Below, piece by piece: positions 1 to 8,759 of a stretch of 32,512 bases of DNA (its first letter is position 1; each line of letters opens with the position of its first letter). The notes under the pieces were generated by a model, which had not been told where the DNA came from, searched no databases, and worked only from the letters and a program-made list of their open reading frames with translations. The stretch comes from an uncultured Clostridium sp. (GTDB lineage Bacteria; Bacillota; Clostridia; Lachnospirales; Lachnospiraceae): positions 1-32,512 of the forward strand of contig CANRZB010000044.1 in assembly GCA_947644195.1 (NCBI GenBank), written 5' to 3'. Both the position numbers and the translations under genes were made by a program.

Positions 1-160
1 CTTCTGAACGAAACAGCAGGGTAAATGATGAAATTTAATGGATAACAGAAAATGATCCATTACAAAATTCACCACAAGTAAATAGTAACATTCAAAAATT
101 GATTTCCGTGTTGACAACCTTACGTCTTTTGTGTTTGAGAATTTTACGCCATGCAAAGAA

Positions 161-547
161 TTATATCTTATATATTACCACTTTGCGAATGATAAAATTC
201 CAAAAGAACACAATTCCAGTTGCCGCCATTTTAGCAAGCATTTCATTACAATGCATCTGTTGTACTGCAATCCACATCAGTAGCAGATTCATCAGAAAAC
301 CTGCAATACTGGTCAAATAAATTTTTACCAATTCTTTCCATATCCCTTGATCGGACGAAAACATAATCATTCTGCCCAATGCCCAATTGGCAAAAGTTGA
401 CAGCAGAAAGGCTATGCCGGTAGCCACCATGTAATGAATGTGCAGCCGCACCCCAACGAGATAAAAAACAACCCATTCCACAATGGTGGCGCCGCCACCC
501 ACCAGCAGATATAGAAAGAACTGTTTCAGATTTTCCTTCTTCTTCAT
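161..547 (-). CDS. GtrA family membrane protein
   Basis: This is a 128-residue, four-helix membrane protein of the GtrA type, a family that helps move polyprenyl-linked sugars across the membrane for decoration of wall polymers or lipopolysaccharide. It begins MKKKENLKQFF, then shows FLLYLVGGG-like and VEWVVFYLVG hydrophobic stretches, a small-residue second helix around LLSTFANWALGR, and ends in the family-typical NFIIRKVVIYK. The length matches the family. I chose the ATG at 547 because AGGGGAG lies seven bases before it; an upstream in-frame TTG at 568 has no such site. It starts 24 bases after the stop of the GT39-like glycosyltransferase gene, so the two are probably co-transcribed. The substrate sugar cannot be told from sequence. 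Confidence 0.9.
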   Translation of the reverse strand: MKKKENLKQFFLYLLVGGGATIVEWVVFYLVGVRLHIHYMVATGIAFLLSTFANWALGRMIMFSSDQGIWKELVKIYLTSIAGFLMNLLLMWIAVQQMHCNEMLAKMAATGIVFFWNFIIRKVVIYKI

Positions 548-571
548 ATCTTCTCCCCTGCACTTCAACTC

Positions 572-2185
572 TTACAGGCTTGTATTAGACCAGGCAACAA
601 AGTCCAGGTCTACCAACACCGATAGTACGATAAAAACGGCAAGCGCACAGACCAGCACGGATCGAAAAACAGAATGAGCATGCCCTGTTTTCTTCGAATG
701 GCTTTTTGCGCCCGACTGTTTATTGCTAACCAGCTCGGAATCCTTTTGCATCCAGAGAGCAGTTCCGATCACAGGAATCCAGAAGGTTAATGGAATATAC
801 CGAAAATTCATAGTACAGAGAAACGGTTCCTTGAAACAAAATACAATATAGCTGACCAGCATTGTCACATATTCAATCAATAGAAATAACGTAATTGGAA
901 TCTGTTTCCCCTTCCTTGTAATGCAATCCCTGATCATGGCGTAATGCATCAGAATAACAAGTAAGAGTGCCACCCACAGCAAAATCAGGGCTACGGATTG
1001 AAACAGGCTGCTTCCGACATCTGGTCTTATTTCGTCAAACAATGACGTCTTCATGGTCTGTATCCACACATTGCTATGCAGATTCGGCTCAAACTCCAAA
1101 AACGGATACGAGAGCTGCTTCCAGGTAGGCAGGCCCATACGCGCCCAAAACGTCGATTCTGTAATATACAAGTCTGTTTGGGCAGTGCTGATTTTTTGGA
1201 CATACGAGAGTGGTATCCGGTAAAGAATACTGTTCCGAATCGGATACCAAAGCCCAATCGGTGCACAAACTGCCAGGAAAACTGTAAATTGCAGCAGATA
1301 CGTTTTCCACTGGTTTCGGTTGGTCCAAAATACATAGATAAAGAGGAATCCAATACCAAACGAAATCACCGCTGCATTCAACTTCGTAAACATAGCTGTC
1401 CCGACAGCCAAAGCGATCACGAGAATATTCTTTATTTCCGGAGATTTTTTCCAACGGATGGTGTACCAGATCGCGAACGCCATCAAACACATAGCCATAC
1501 TATCATTCGTCAAGGTAACTGCCATAATGGAATAAAAAGGATGTACTGCAATAAATGCCGTCATGAGCAATACCCAGGAATCAGAAATCGGAAATTCTTT
1601 AAGAATTCGGTAGCCGACCCAAACGGTAAGAGAAGAAAAAAATAAAGTGACTACCTGGAGCCCTTCATAGCACAATGGTGCATCTGCCTGAAATACTCTG
1701 GTAATGCCCAAAACAATGGCTGAAATAATATGAAATCCAGGCGGCTGATAAAAACTCCACCGTGTCCTTGGATCAAAATCCGGCATATGATGGTTTTTGT
1801 ATAAATATTCAATGTATCCCAAATGCCCTTCCCCGGATTCCGCTGTATCAAATCCGGCAAAGGCTCTCAGGTCATGCAGGGAAATACCATAGAACGTCGA
1901 TAAGACATACCATGCACGCAATAAAAAACCGCCTAACAAAATCAATCCGACCAACGTCTTCGTGTCTGCTTTCCTATAAAATGCATAGCATAATAAGATG
2001 CCATAAAAAATCACGGTCAGCACTGCCAACGTATTTTTATTTACCGAAATATATGCAGCAGTTGATTGATTACAACTCAAAAACCAAACAACCAAGCATC
2101 CTGCCAAAATAGGATACCAGGATGTCATGTCCCATTTCCGGGTCAACTGTTGCCATAATGGTTCTTCCTTTGTCTTCGTACCCAT
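572..2185 (-). CDS. GT39/ArnT-like membrane glycosyltransferase
   Basis: This 537-residue polytopic membrane protein has the layout of GT-C fold transferases (PMT/ArnT/GT39 and 83 relatives) that use polyprenyl-phosphate sugars as donors on the outer face of the membrane. After a short cytoplasmic start there are about a dozen hydrophobic segments, with an acidic external loop after the second helix (GFDTAESGEGHLGYIEYL) and the common FYQPPGFHIISA motif near residue 145. The C-terminus has a last helix followed by a short polar tail. GGAG seven bases before the ATG supports the start. The neighbouring GtrA gene fits a shared lipid-linked sugar pathway. The assignment to class is firm; donor, acceptor and exact family are not determined. 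Confidence 0.82.
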   Translation of the reverse strand: MGTKTKEEPLWQQLTRKWDMTSWYPILAGCLVVWFLSCNQSTAAYISVNKNTLAVLTVIFYGILLCYAFYRKADTKTLVGLILLGGFLLRAWYVLSTFYGISLHDLRAFAGFDTAESGEGHLGYIEYLYKNHHMPDFDPRTRWSFYQPPGFHIISAIVLGITRVFQADAPLCYEGLQVVTLFFSSLTVWVGYRILKEFPISDSWVLLMTAFIAVHPFYSIMAVTLTNDSMAMCLMAFAIWYTIRWKKSPEIKNILVIALAVGTAMFTKLNAAVISFGIGFLFIYVFWTNRNQWKTYLLQFTVFLAVCAPIGLWYPIRNSILYRIPLSYVQKISTAQTDLYITESTFWARMGLPTWKQLSYPFLEFEPNLHSNVWIQTMKTSLFDEIRPDVGSSLFQSVALILLWVALLLVILMHYAMIRDCITRKGKQIPITLFLLIEYVTMLVSYIVFCFKEPFLCTMNFRYIPLTFWIPVIGTALWMQKDSELVSNKQSGAKSHSKKTGHAHSVFRSVLVCALAVFIVLSVLVDLDFVAWSNTSL

Positions 2186-2200
2186 TTCTAATCTCCATAT

Positions 2201-2320
2201 CCTTTCGCCAAAAAATAGTTCTGTCTATGATAGCTTTTCTTCTCTCATCAAAAAGTAATGCAATCTATGACGCCTTTTCTTTTTTTCGCCAAAAACAGTG
2301 CTATCTACGATGCCTTCTCT
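2201..2320. repeat. Three imperfect 40-bp tandem repeats
   Basis: Units lie at 2201-2240, 2241-2280 and 2281-2320. Each contains a run like CGCCAAAAA or ATCAAAAAG followed by CTATGA/CTACGA and GCCTTTTCT. The right-hand unit contains the last codons and stop (EKAS-stop) of the flavoprotein gene that ends at 2305; the middle unit would encode the same EKAS-stop again. The left unit ends just before the ribosome binding site of the glycosyltransferase. The copies have diverged (roughly two thirds identical), so the duplication is not recent. Confidence 0.8.
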
Positions 2321-3861
2321 TCGTGATACTCCTGCTCTGCATTTACATTCCAGATATTCGTCTGATCCGTATTCCCCGATAAAATATTTTTCACAGCTTC
2401 AAATGATGTAATCATGGAATGGTCAATATTATTATACCGATGCTGCCCATTCCTTCCAACGCAATATAAGTTACCGATGGTTTTCAGATACGCAATCAGA
2501 GTATCCATTTCATCATAGGTATCAAAATAGGCGGGATACGCTTTCTTTACTTTTTCCATATGGGAATCCAGAACAACCTCTGAACTTTCAATAATACCCA
2601 ACTTTAAAATTTCTGATATGCCCAATTTCGCAAATTCTTCTTCTGTCATATTCCAAAGCGCGTCCCCCTCATTTACAAAGTATTCCAGTCCGATCCAGAC
2701 CGTATGTTCCAAATCTTTTACCATATAGGGAGACCAGTTATTATAAATCTGAAAACGTCCTAATTTTACGCTTCTATCCTGTACATAGACCCAGCAGTCC
2801 GGCACAATATTTCCCACCGTTTTGAGATTAGTTTTGTTTACCAGCTTCATATCCGACACCAGCACCCCAAGCGTCATATAGTCCCGGTATGGCAGTCCAG
2901 CCGCAATCCGTTTTGGATCTTCAGGAACATCATTCATTCCACCCACCAGATCCCTGACGGGCATAGAAGAAATGAAATAATCTCCTTCCAGTGTAACTTC
3001 CTCCCCGTCCTTTTCATAAACCAAAGAGGTAATTTCATTCTCAGCATTTTTATGCAATCGGGTAACCCTGGCCTGTTTAATAATGGTGCCTCCCAAACGT
3101 TCCACCTCCGCTGCTGTCACATCCCACAACTGACCTGGTCCCAGCTTCGGATATTGAAATTCTTCAATCAAAGAGGTTTCCACCTTTCGGTTCTGCTTAC
3201 GGAATATCTTTCCTAAGACATCTTTCAGCACCGCAATGATGGACAGCCCTTTCACCCTCTGCGCGCCCCAGGAAGCATCAATTTCCCTTGGATGCCTGCC
3301 CCAAAGATTCTCCGTATAATACTCAAAAAACATGGAATATAATTTTCTGCCGAAACGGTTAATGTAGAAATTTTCCAGGTTATGTTCCGGCAATTTGTGG
3401 ACTAATGCTGCCAGATAACTAAATCCTACTTTCATCGTATTAAAAAATCCCATATTTCGGAATGTTTCCGGTTTGAGTGAAATGGGATAGTCATAAAATT
3501 TCCTGTCAAATAAAATGCGGGAAACCCGATGACGAAGCAACATAACACGATCTTCCCGCTCCGGATCCGCCTTCCCGGAATCCGACGATATCTCCCGATG
3601 CAATAAAATATCGTCTTTGGCCGGTTTCCCCTGCCGGGGCAGCATACGGTTCCACCATTCATTCACTTCAGGATTTTTGGAAAAAAACCGATGTCCTCCC
3701 ATATCCATACGGTTTCCTTTATATTCTACCGTTTTAGAGATACCGCCATAACAATCGCTTTCCTCCAAAACAATCACCTTGATCTCATCAGAGCGAGTCA
3801 ATAATTCATATGCTGCCGTCAGCCCTGCCGGACCTGCCCCTATAATTAAAGCTGTTTTCAT
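2305..3861 (-). CDS. FAD-dependent amine-oxidase-type oxidoreductase
   Basis: This 518-residue protein starts with a clear dinucleotide-binding fold, [17 protein letters not shown], with the acidic ribose-binding residue at VIVLEE and the second glycine-rich stretch [29 protein letters not shown] resembles the substrate-side motif of the protoporphyrinogen-oxidase/UDP-galactopyranose-mutase-like group (COG1232). A C-terminal [17 protein letters not shown] closes the FAD site. The cofactor class is secure. In many Firmicutes such proteins sit beside sugar transferases, and here the GT39-like and GtrA genes follow, so a role in a modified sugar or lipid-linked sugar is an inference. GGAGAATGAT precedes the ATG. 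Its 3' end lies in a 40-bp repeat array. A haem role is unlikely because no haem genes are nearby. Confidence 0.8.
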   Translation of the reverse strand: MKTALIIGAGPAGLTAAYELLTRSDEIKVIVLEESDCYGGISKTVEYKGNRMDMGGHRFFSKNPEVNEWWNRMLPRQGKPAKDDILLHREISSDSGKADPEREDRVMLLRHRVSRILFDRKFYDYPISLKPETFRNMGFFNTMKVGFSYLAALVHKLPEHNLENFYINRFGRKLYSMFFEYYTENLWGRHPREIDASWGAQRVKGLSIIAVLKDVLGKIFRKQNRKVETSLIEEFQYPKLGPGQLWDVTAAEVERLGGTIIKQARVTRLHKNAENEITSLVYEKDGEEVTLEGDYFISSMPVRDLVGGMNDVPEDPKRIAAGLPYRDYMTLGVLVSDMKLVNKTNLKTVGNIVPDCWVYVQDRSVKLGRFQIYNNWSPYMVKDLEHTVWIGLEYFVNEGDALWNMTEEEFAKLGISEILKLGIIESSEVVLDSHMEKVKKAYPAYFDTYDEMDTLIAYLKTIGNLYCVGRNGQHRYNNIDHSMITSFEAVKNILSGNTDQTNIWNVNAEQEYHEEKAS

Positions 3862-3971
3862 ATCATTCTCCTATGCAAATATATATTTCGTCGGCGCAAA
3901 GCCCCTTTTCACACATAAATCTATGTTAACATAAAATACGACAACATGCAAAATTCCGCCTTTTTTCGCTT

Positions 3972-4598
3972 CTAATTCGCTTTTTTCGGTTGTCCGACAG
4001 ATCCCTTCTGCTTAACCTGGGGAGAGCTCTTTAACAAACGTATCACTCGTTGATCCGTTACCACCGCATCAACCTGTCGGTCGTGTTCCTCCCTCCGAAT
4101 CGTATCCACAACCTGAAAATCAAACGCATAGCCGGCCTTAAATAGCCCTTTGCACTCATTCTCTTCCAAATAGCGGTCATAAAACCCGGCACCATACCCT
4201 ACCCGATTTCCCTCCAGATCAAAGGCTAAACCCGGCATTAACAGAAAACCTTCCCTTGCTGTGACAATCTTCCCTGCCTTTGGTTCGAGAATCCCAAACT
4301 TTCCTGGCACAAGCTCCTGCATGGAGGAAATCGCTACAAATTCCATTTTCTTTCCTACCACTCTGGGAACGGCAACAGCATGTCTCCCCTCAGCCAATAC
4401 GATTCGAAGAAACGACAACGTATCTATTTCTGTCCGACAGGAAACAAATGGGTACACCCATTTCGCTTCTCTCCATTCAGGCATTGACAGCAATCTTTTC
4501 TGCGCCTGGCATTGCAATTTCTCCCGCTCTGTGCTGTCTAAACTCCCCCGCAAAAGACGCATACGTTCCCTGGCTTCCGATTTCTCCATTTTCTCCAT
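3972..4598 (-). CDS. 5-formyltetrahydrofolate cyclo-ligase
   Basis: The product (208 residues) is the cytoplasmic ATP-dependent enzyme that converts 5-formyl-THF to 5,10-methenyl-THF, returning the stored folate to one-carbon metabolism. Diagnostic features are the basic N-terminal helix (RERMRLLRGSL), the WVYPFVSCRTEIDT strand region, VPRVVGKKMEF, the GKFGILEPK loop and the GNRVGYGAGFYDRYL nucleotide-binding motif. The length is typical for the family. The start at 4598 is used; an ATG three codons downstream with its own GGAG is also possible. It begins 29 bases after the DUF896 gene stop, in an apparent three-gene operon with the COG2509 flavoprotein. The extra C-terminal tail (SPQVKQKGSVGQPKKAN) is basic and probably disordered. 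Confidence 0.95.
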   Translation of the reverse strand: MEKMEKSEARERMRLLRGSLDSTEREKLQCQAQKRLLSMPEWREAKWVYPFVSCRTEIDTLSFLRIVLAEGRHAVAVPRVVGKKMEFVAISSMQELVPGKFGILEPKAGKIVTAREGFLLMPGLAFDLEGNRVGYGAGFYDRYLEENECKGLFKAGYAFDFQVVDTIRREEHDRQVDAVVTDQRVIRLLKSSPQVKQKGSVGQPKKAN

Positions 4599-4627
4599 CC
4601 CATGATCTCCCTACTCTGCCCATAAAC

Positions 4628-4843
4628 TCAATGTCCCTGTTTGCCCTTTTTTCCTAGATCCATAACCGTACCATCGGGATTGAGTACCGTCACATGATCC
4701 AATTGGTTTCTGAGATTATTTCTGACAGAGGCAATATATTCCTGGCGCAACTTCTTCTGTTCTGCCTGTTCTTCCTCGGTCAAACCTTTCTCTTTCATTT
4801 TATGATATAATTCATTGATTCTGGCTATCTTTTTCTCATCCAT
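4628..4843 (-). CDS. DUF896 (YnzC-like) small protein
   Basis: This 71-residue hydrophilic protein matches the YnzC/DUF896 family: a helical hairpin with KIARINELYHKMKEKGLTEEEQ, then EQKKLRQEYIASVRNNLRNQLD, then a short tail with VLNPDGT. B. subtilis YnzC belongs to an SOS-induced operon, but its function is unknown; no LexA-type operator was recognised here. It lies between a flavoprotein gene and the folate cyclo-ligase with gaps of about 20 to 30 bases, so it is probably translated from a shared message. AGGAGG is placed about six bases before the ATG. Confidence 0.93.
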   Translation of the reverse strand: MDEKKIARINELYHKMKEKGLTEEEQAEQKKLRQEYIASVRNNLRNQLDHVTVLNPDGTVMDLGKKGKQGH

Positions 4844-4864
4844 GGTTTCCTCCTCTTCCTTTCC

Positions 4865-6517
4865 TCAATCATGCAAATACAGCATCAAAATCTGTTCCGC
4901 CACGCGTATCCCATCCATCGCTGCCGAGGTAATCCCTCCGGCATAACCGGCGCCCTCGCCGCAGGGATACAACCCCCGCACATCAGACTGCAAACTCTTG
5001 TCCCGCAGAATCCGCACCGGTGAGGAAGTCCGGCTCTCCACCCCGGAAATGACAGCATCCTCTCTGCCATACCCGGCAATCTTTCGGTCAAAAACAGGGA
5101 TACTCTCTGCAATAGCATCACCCACGAACTCCGGTAATATTTCTCGTACATTTGCCAGCGTATAAGAACCGCATAGATCCGGTTTAATTTGTCCCAATGC
5201 CGTACTCGATTTCTTTTGCCTGTAATCTCCCCATAGCTGCACTGGAATCTTCCCTCTGCCCTGTTCGTATGCAGCTTCTTCCAATCGGCGCTGAAATGTA
5301 ATACCATCCAGAATCCCCCGTCCCCCAAAGTCTTCCGGGGAAACGGTCACAACAATGGCGCTGTTGGAATTCCGGCCTGCCCGGTCATACTCGCTCATTC
5401 CATTGACCACCAGCCTGCCGGGTTCCGACGAAGCATTTACCACCTGTCCGCCCGGACACATACAAAAAGAATAAACACCGCGCCCGGAGGATGTCGTATG
5501 GGTCAGTTTATAATCTGCCGCCCACAGTTTATCATACCAGTCTCCAAACTGGTTCCTGTCGATCATCTCCTGCGGATGTTCCATCCGCACCCCCACCGCA
5601 AATGGTTTTGATTCCATCGGTATTCCTAAGGTATGCAGCATCTGGTAAGTATCCCTGGCGCTGTGCCCCGTCGCCAAAATGACCGTGTCTGTCTCATAAT
5701 CTTCCGTCTGTCCTGCCTGCTCATAGCGAATCCCTGTGACATGACCATCCTGAACAGACAAACCGCAAAACCTGGTATCAAACCATATCTCTCCCCCCAG
5801 AGAAAGAATTCGTTCTCTCATGGCACGCACAATTTCTCCTAGACGGTCAGTACCAATATGAGGTTTCTGTAGATAACGGATTTCCTCCGGCGCTCCAAAT
5901 TGCACAAAGGTATCCATGACTCTCCTGCCCAGTCCGGTAGGATCTTTGACTAACGTATTTAACTTCCCATCTGAAAAAGTTCCGGCGCCGCCTTCTCCAA
6001 ACTGAACATTACATTCCGGATCCAATGGATTTCCTGCCCAAAACGCCGCCACTTTCTGCTTACGGATCTCAACGGCAGAGCCCCGTTCTAAAACCAGAGG
6101 ATTCGCTCCCGCCTCTGCCAGCGTCAGCGCAGCAAATAATCCTGCCGGGCCAGTTCCAATTACCACGGGCCTTTTTCTCAGCATAAAGTTTTGCACTTTT
6201 TTTTCTGGTTCCTTGGCTTGGGATTCCACAATTTGTACATTTTTGTTTTTGCATCGCTTCATCCTCTCACGTTCCCTGCTGCAAACAAGTTGCACTGTAT
6301 AACTAAAAATGATGCGATCCTTCCGTCGGGCATCCACCGATCTTCGTATCACTTCAAAATCTCGAATTTGTTCCTCCGGTATCTTCAAAATCGCCGCAGT
6401 TTCCCGCAAAACCAGATCTTTCTCCGCTTCTGACATCATCCCATGTCGCAATTCCTCTCGTGCAGAAACTTCCGCCACCCGGTCAACCGGCAGTTTTATT
6501 TGTGTGATTCGTATCAT
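4865..6517 (-). CDS. COG2509-type FAD-dependent dehydrogenase, uncharacterised
   Basis: The 550-residue protein has a roughly 90-residue N-terminal domain (IRITQIKLPVD, KILKIPEEQIRDFEVIRRSVDAR) typical of the COG2509 family, then an FAD-binding fold (PVVIGTGPAGLFAALTLAEAG) near residue 115. Later motifs are NVQFGEGGAGTFSDGKLNT, VILATGHSARDTY, FCMCPGGQVVNASSE and the closing LYPCGEGAGYAGGITSAAMDG. Length and motif order are those of the family, which is widespread in Clostridia and has no established substrate. The window holds a second unrelated flavoprotein immediately upstream (HI0933 type). The ribosome binding site is weak (GAGAGAAAATTC before the ATG). Confidence 0.87.
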   Translation of the reverse strand: MIRITQIKLPVDRVAEVSAREELRHGMMSEAEKDLVLRETAAILKIPEEQIRDFEVIRRSVDARRKDRIIFSYTVQLVCSRERERMKRCKNKNVQIVESQAKEPEKKVQNFMLRKRPVVIGTGPAGLFAALTLAEAGANPLVLERGSAVEIRKQKVAAFWAGNPLDPECNVQFGEGGAGTFSDGKLNTLVKDPTGLGRRVMDTFVQFGAPEEIRYLQKPHIGTDRLGEIVRAMRERILSLGGEIWFDTRFCGLSVQDGHVTGIRYEQAGQTEDYETDTVILATGHSARDTYQMLHTLGIPMESKPFAVGVRMEHPQEMIDRNQFGDWYDKLWAADYKLTHTTSSGRGVYSFCMCPGGQVVNASSEPGRLVVNGMSEYDRAGRNSNSAIVVTVSPEDFGGRGILDGITFQRRLEEAAYEQGRGKIPVQLWGDYRQKKSSTALGQIKPDLCGSYTLANVREILPEFVGDAIAESIPVFDRKIAGYGREDAVISGVESRTSSPVRILRDKSLQSDVRGLYPCGEGAGYAGGITSAAMDGIRVAEQILMLYLHD

Positions 6518-6583
6518 GAATTTTCTCTCTTTTCTCTATAGAATTTACCTTTTTTCTTTGATTCCATACGTTTTGGCCATTGC

Positions 6584-6732
6584 TTATCTGCCAGCCGCTT
6601 TTCTAGCAACTTTTTTTTGCCAGTCGCTTTTCTAGCAACCGCTTATCTATTAACTGTTTTTCTGCCAGTCGCTTTTCTAGCAACCGCTTTTCTAACAACT
6701 GTTTTTCTGCTAGCCGCTTTTCTACCAGCCGC
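6584..6732. repeat. 15-bp minisatellite, about ten units
   Basis: Ten head-to-tail units of the form TTTTCTRSCARYCGC (plus strand) fill this stretch; nine are 15 bp or near it, one is 17 bp with an expanded T run (6611-6627) and one is 12 bp. Five units encode the last residues of the HI0933-type protein on the minus strand; the unit at 6643-6657 carries TTATCT, which supplies its TAA stop, and further units continue past the stop. The arrangement looks like replication slippage. Confidence 0.93.
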
Positions 6733-7968
6733 TCTCCCTGCGACATATCCGCTGGACCATGCCCATTGTAAGTTGTAACCGCCGCAAATACCATCCACAT
6801 CCGCCAACTCTCCTGTTATGTATAACCCCGGATACTGATGCAGTTCCATCGTTTCGGCATCCAGCGCTTTCAGAGAAACACCGCCACTGGTAACCTGTGC
6901 TTTCTCAAATCCACTGACGGACCGAATAGACAGCCGTTTTGCCTTGATCTGTGCTGCCAATGCTTTCCACTGTTTTCGGCTCACGGTCTCTGCTTTCTGT
7001 CCATTTTGCAGCCCTGCTTCCCGGATATATACCGAAGATAATTTTCCCGGCAACATCCCTTCCAGAACATCTGCCACAGACAATGACAATCTGGCATAGG
7101 CCGTTCTTCTTCGAAACCATTCTTCTATCAATGCTTCCTCGGAAAAATCACACATACATTCCAAAACCAGATACGGCTTTCTGCCCTCCAGCAATTCCCT
7201 AGCTGCAAAGTGACTGACCTGAAACACCGGGATACCTGATATCCCATAAGAAACCATCTGAATTTCTCCCCGATCTGTTCCCAGACATTTTCCGGTATCC
7301 GAATACACGGACACCTGTCCATCAATACGGACACCTGCCCATGTTTTACAAAAGGCTCCCTCTAACGCTAGGGAAGTTAATGCGGGAACCGGTGGTACAA
7401 GCGAAACGCCCAGACGTTCCATCCAGGCATATCCATCCCCGGTCGTACCATGTACCGGAGCCGCCGCACCACCGGAGGCCAGGATGACCTGTCCTGCCAG
7501 ATAACATCCCGCCGAAGTAGTCACTTCATACCCCTGCACCGTTCCTGCCCTATCCCGATGTGGAGCAACATCGTACAAACACTCCCCGGTATGAACCTGT
7601 ACCGCCCATTCCGCCAAGACTCTCTGTAGGATCTGTACGACGGAAACTGCCTGCGCTGATCTGGGATAAACATATCCTTCCCGTTCCATCGGCAGGACAC
7701 CATGGTTCCGAAACCATTCCATGACCTGCTGTGCGTCAAACGCAGAAATGACCTGCCATGCAAAACCATCGGTACGGCTATGGTAATATTCTTTCTTTTG
7801 TACTGTATTTGTAAAATTGCATCGTCCGTTTCCGGTTGCAAGCAGCTTTTTTCCAAGTTTCCCCAATTTCTCAACTAACAAAACCTTGCTCCCCGCTTCC
7901 GCGGCCGCTGCTGCCGCCATCATCCCGGACGCACCGCCTCCAATTACCATAACTTCTATACTCTGCAT
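6643..7968 (-). CDS. HI0933-family flavoprotein with repeat-encoded basic tail
   Basis: This 441-residue protein belongs to the HI0933/YhiN family (COG2081) of FAD proteins with no proven substrate. Visible motifs are VMVIGGGASGMMAAAAAAEAG at the N-terminus, KLLATGNGRCNFTN, the NHGVLPMEREGYVYPRS loop, ILASGGAAAPVHGTTGDGYAW, VTSGGVSLKALD and the C-terminal GELADVDGICGGYNLQWAWSSGY. Family members usually finish soon after that last motif. Here about 30 further residues follow as five-residue repeats of R-K-x-A/V type (GRKAASRKTVVRKAVARK), entirely encoded by the 15-bp minisatellite. The tail is strongly basic and probably disordered. GGAGTGAATT precedes the ATG; the gene follows the BofC-domain gene after about 43 bases. 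Confidence 0.9.
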   Translation of the reverse strand: MQSIEVMVIGGGASGMMAAAAAAEAGSKVLLVEKLGKLGKKLLATGNGRCNFTNTVQKKEYYHSRTDGFAWQVISAFDAQQVMEWFRNHGVLPMEREGYVYPRSAQAVSVVQILQRVLAEWAVQVHTGECLYDVAPHRDRAGTVQGYEVTTSAGCYLAGQVILASGGAAAPVHGTTGDGYAWMERLGVSLVPPVPALTSLALEGAFCKTWAGVRIDGQVSVYSDTGKCLGTDRGEIQMVSYGISGIPVFQVSHFAARELLEGRKPYLVLECMCDFSEEALIEEWFRRRTAYARLSLSVADVLEGMLPGKLSSVYIREAGLQNGQKAETVSRKQWKALAAQIKAKRLSIRSVSGFEKAQVTSGGVSLKALDAETMELHQYPGLYITGELADVDGICGGYNLQWAWSSGYVAGRAAGRKAASRKTVVRKAVARKATGRKTVNR

Positions 7969-8011
7969 AATTCACTCCAGTTTTGCTGTATTAGCGCATA
8001 AATCCATAGTA

Positions 8012-8683
8012 TCAGGAGGAATAATTCTCCAAAATGCCAAACAGCGCATTTTCATCTTCCACTTCGATCCCCTGTTTTAAAGCATCCTGCTCCTCTTTCG
8101 ACAAAGTATCTGTCAAAATTCCGGTATATTCAAATACTGTCTTCTTGTCTCCATAATATACCACGACTTCCCCATCTACTGCAATCAAATAATATCGGTA
8201 TTTGATCTTGGAACTGTCATAGACCTTATGAACCACCAAACGCTCTGTTGAAAAATTTGTTACTCCGGCGCTCTGCAACCCATTCAAAAACTCCTCCACC
8301 GGTAAATTTTTCATATATTTCTTGAAATATTCATCCGTCTGCTCTCGGTCATACCCCACCAGTTCTTCCGGCAGAATCAGATATTCCGTCGTCGTCTGGT
8401 CCTTAACCGCATCATAATTTTCTACTTGGTAAACAGTATCCACCCCTAATTTGGTCTTGGTATTGTCTACCGGTACATTTTCCTGCTCCGCCGACTGTTC
8501 CCACTGATCTTCTACCTGCTGGGCAACCTGGGATTCCATCTGCTCTGTCAGTTCCTGCTCGTAAGTTTGCTGCTGTTTGCTAAACTGCTTCATGGCAGAA
8601 TGATAGCAGACATAATTTGCAACCACTACCAGGGTCAGCATACCAAGCGTAGTACAGCAGTAATATAATATTTTATTTCTCAT
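8012..8683 (-). CDS. BofC C-terminal-domain membrane-anchored protein
   Basis: The 223-residue product has one N-terminal membrane helix (about residues 5-27), a glutamine/glutamate-rich probable coiled coil (about 35-70) and an extracytoplasmic domain. Its end, with YYLIAVDGEVVVYYG, YTGILTDTLSKEEQ, LKQGIEVEDENALFGILENYSS, resembles the C-terminal domain of BofC, a forespore protein that restrains the SpoIVB protease in B. subtilis pro-sigma-K activation. That resemblance is by eye. The rest differs, so the Clostridia role may be different. A strong GGGAGGAGCGGTG precedes the ATG. A sigma-G-like promoter lies in front of it, matching forespore expression. It sits between the MutS-like and HI0933-type genes. 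Confidence 0.78.
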   Translation of the reverse strand: MRNKILYYCCTTLGMLTLVVVANYVCYHSAMKQFSKQQQTYEQELTEQMESQVAQQVEDQWEQSAEQENVPVDNTKTKLGVDTVYQVENYDAVKDQTTTEYLILPEELVGYDREQTDEYFKKYMKNLPVEEFLNGLQSAGVTNFSTERLVVHKVYDSSKIKYRYYLIAVDGEVVVYYGDKKTVFEYTGILTDTLSKEEQDALKQGIEVEDENALFGILENYSS

Positions 8684-8720
8684 TCACCGCTCCTCCCTGT
8701 AACTTAATCATTCATGTTAC

Positions 8721-8751
8721 TAGTTTTTACCAGAAGCGGTAAGTTTATTCA
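8721..8751 (-). promoter_or_regulatory. Candidate sigma-G-like promoter of BofC-domain gene
   Basis: Reading the minus strand, TGAATA (8746-8751) matches the sigma-G minus 35 element exactly; after 18 bases AAAACTA (8721-8727) matches CATACTA at five of seven positions. It lies in the 76-base gap after the MutS-like gene. The minus 10 match is partial, so this is tentative. Confidence 0.4.
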
Positions 8752-8759
8752 AATTGCCT

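Noticed and set aside
39-61. ATGGAT/ATCCAT hairpin downstream of the GtrA gene as a terminator
   Set aside because: Only 6 bp of stem, a long loop and no T run; not reliable.
4628-4843. SOS-controlled DUF896 gene as in the B. subtilis yneA region
   Set aside because: No LexA-type operator and no yneA/yneB neighbours; the gene is inside a tight run with a flavoprotein and a folate enzyme.
6603-6800. Minus-strand 65-codon frame with RLLEKRLAEKQLLEK repeats
   Set aside because: It is the alternate frame of the 15-bp minisatellite plus the antisense-shifted end of the HI0933-type gene; it has no ribosome binding site. Kept as part of the minisatellite finding only.
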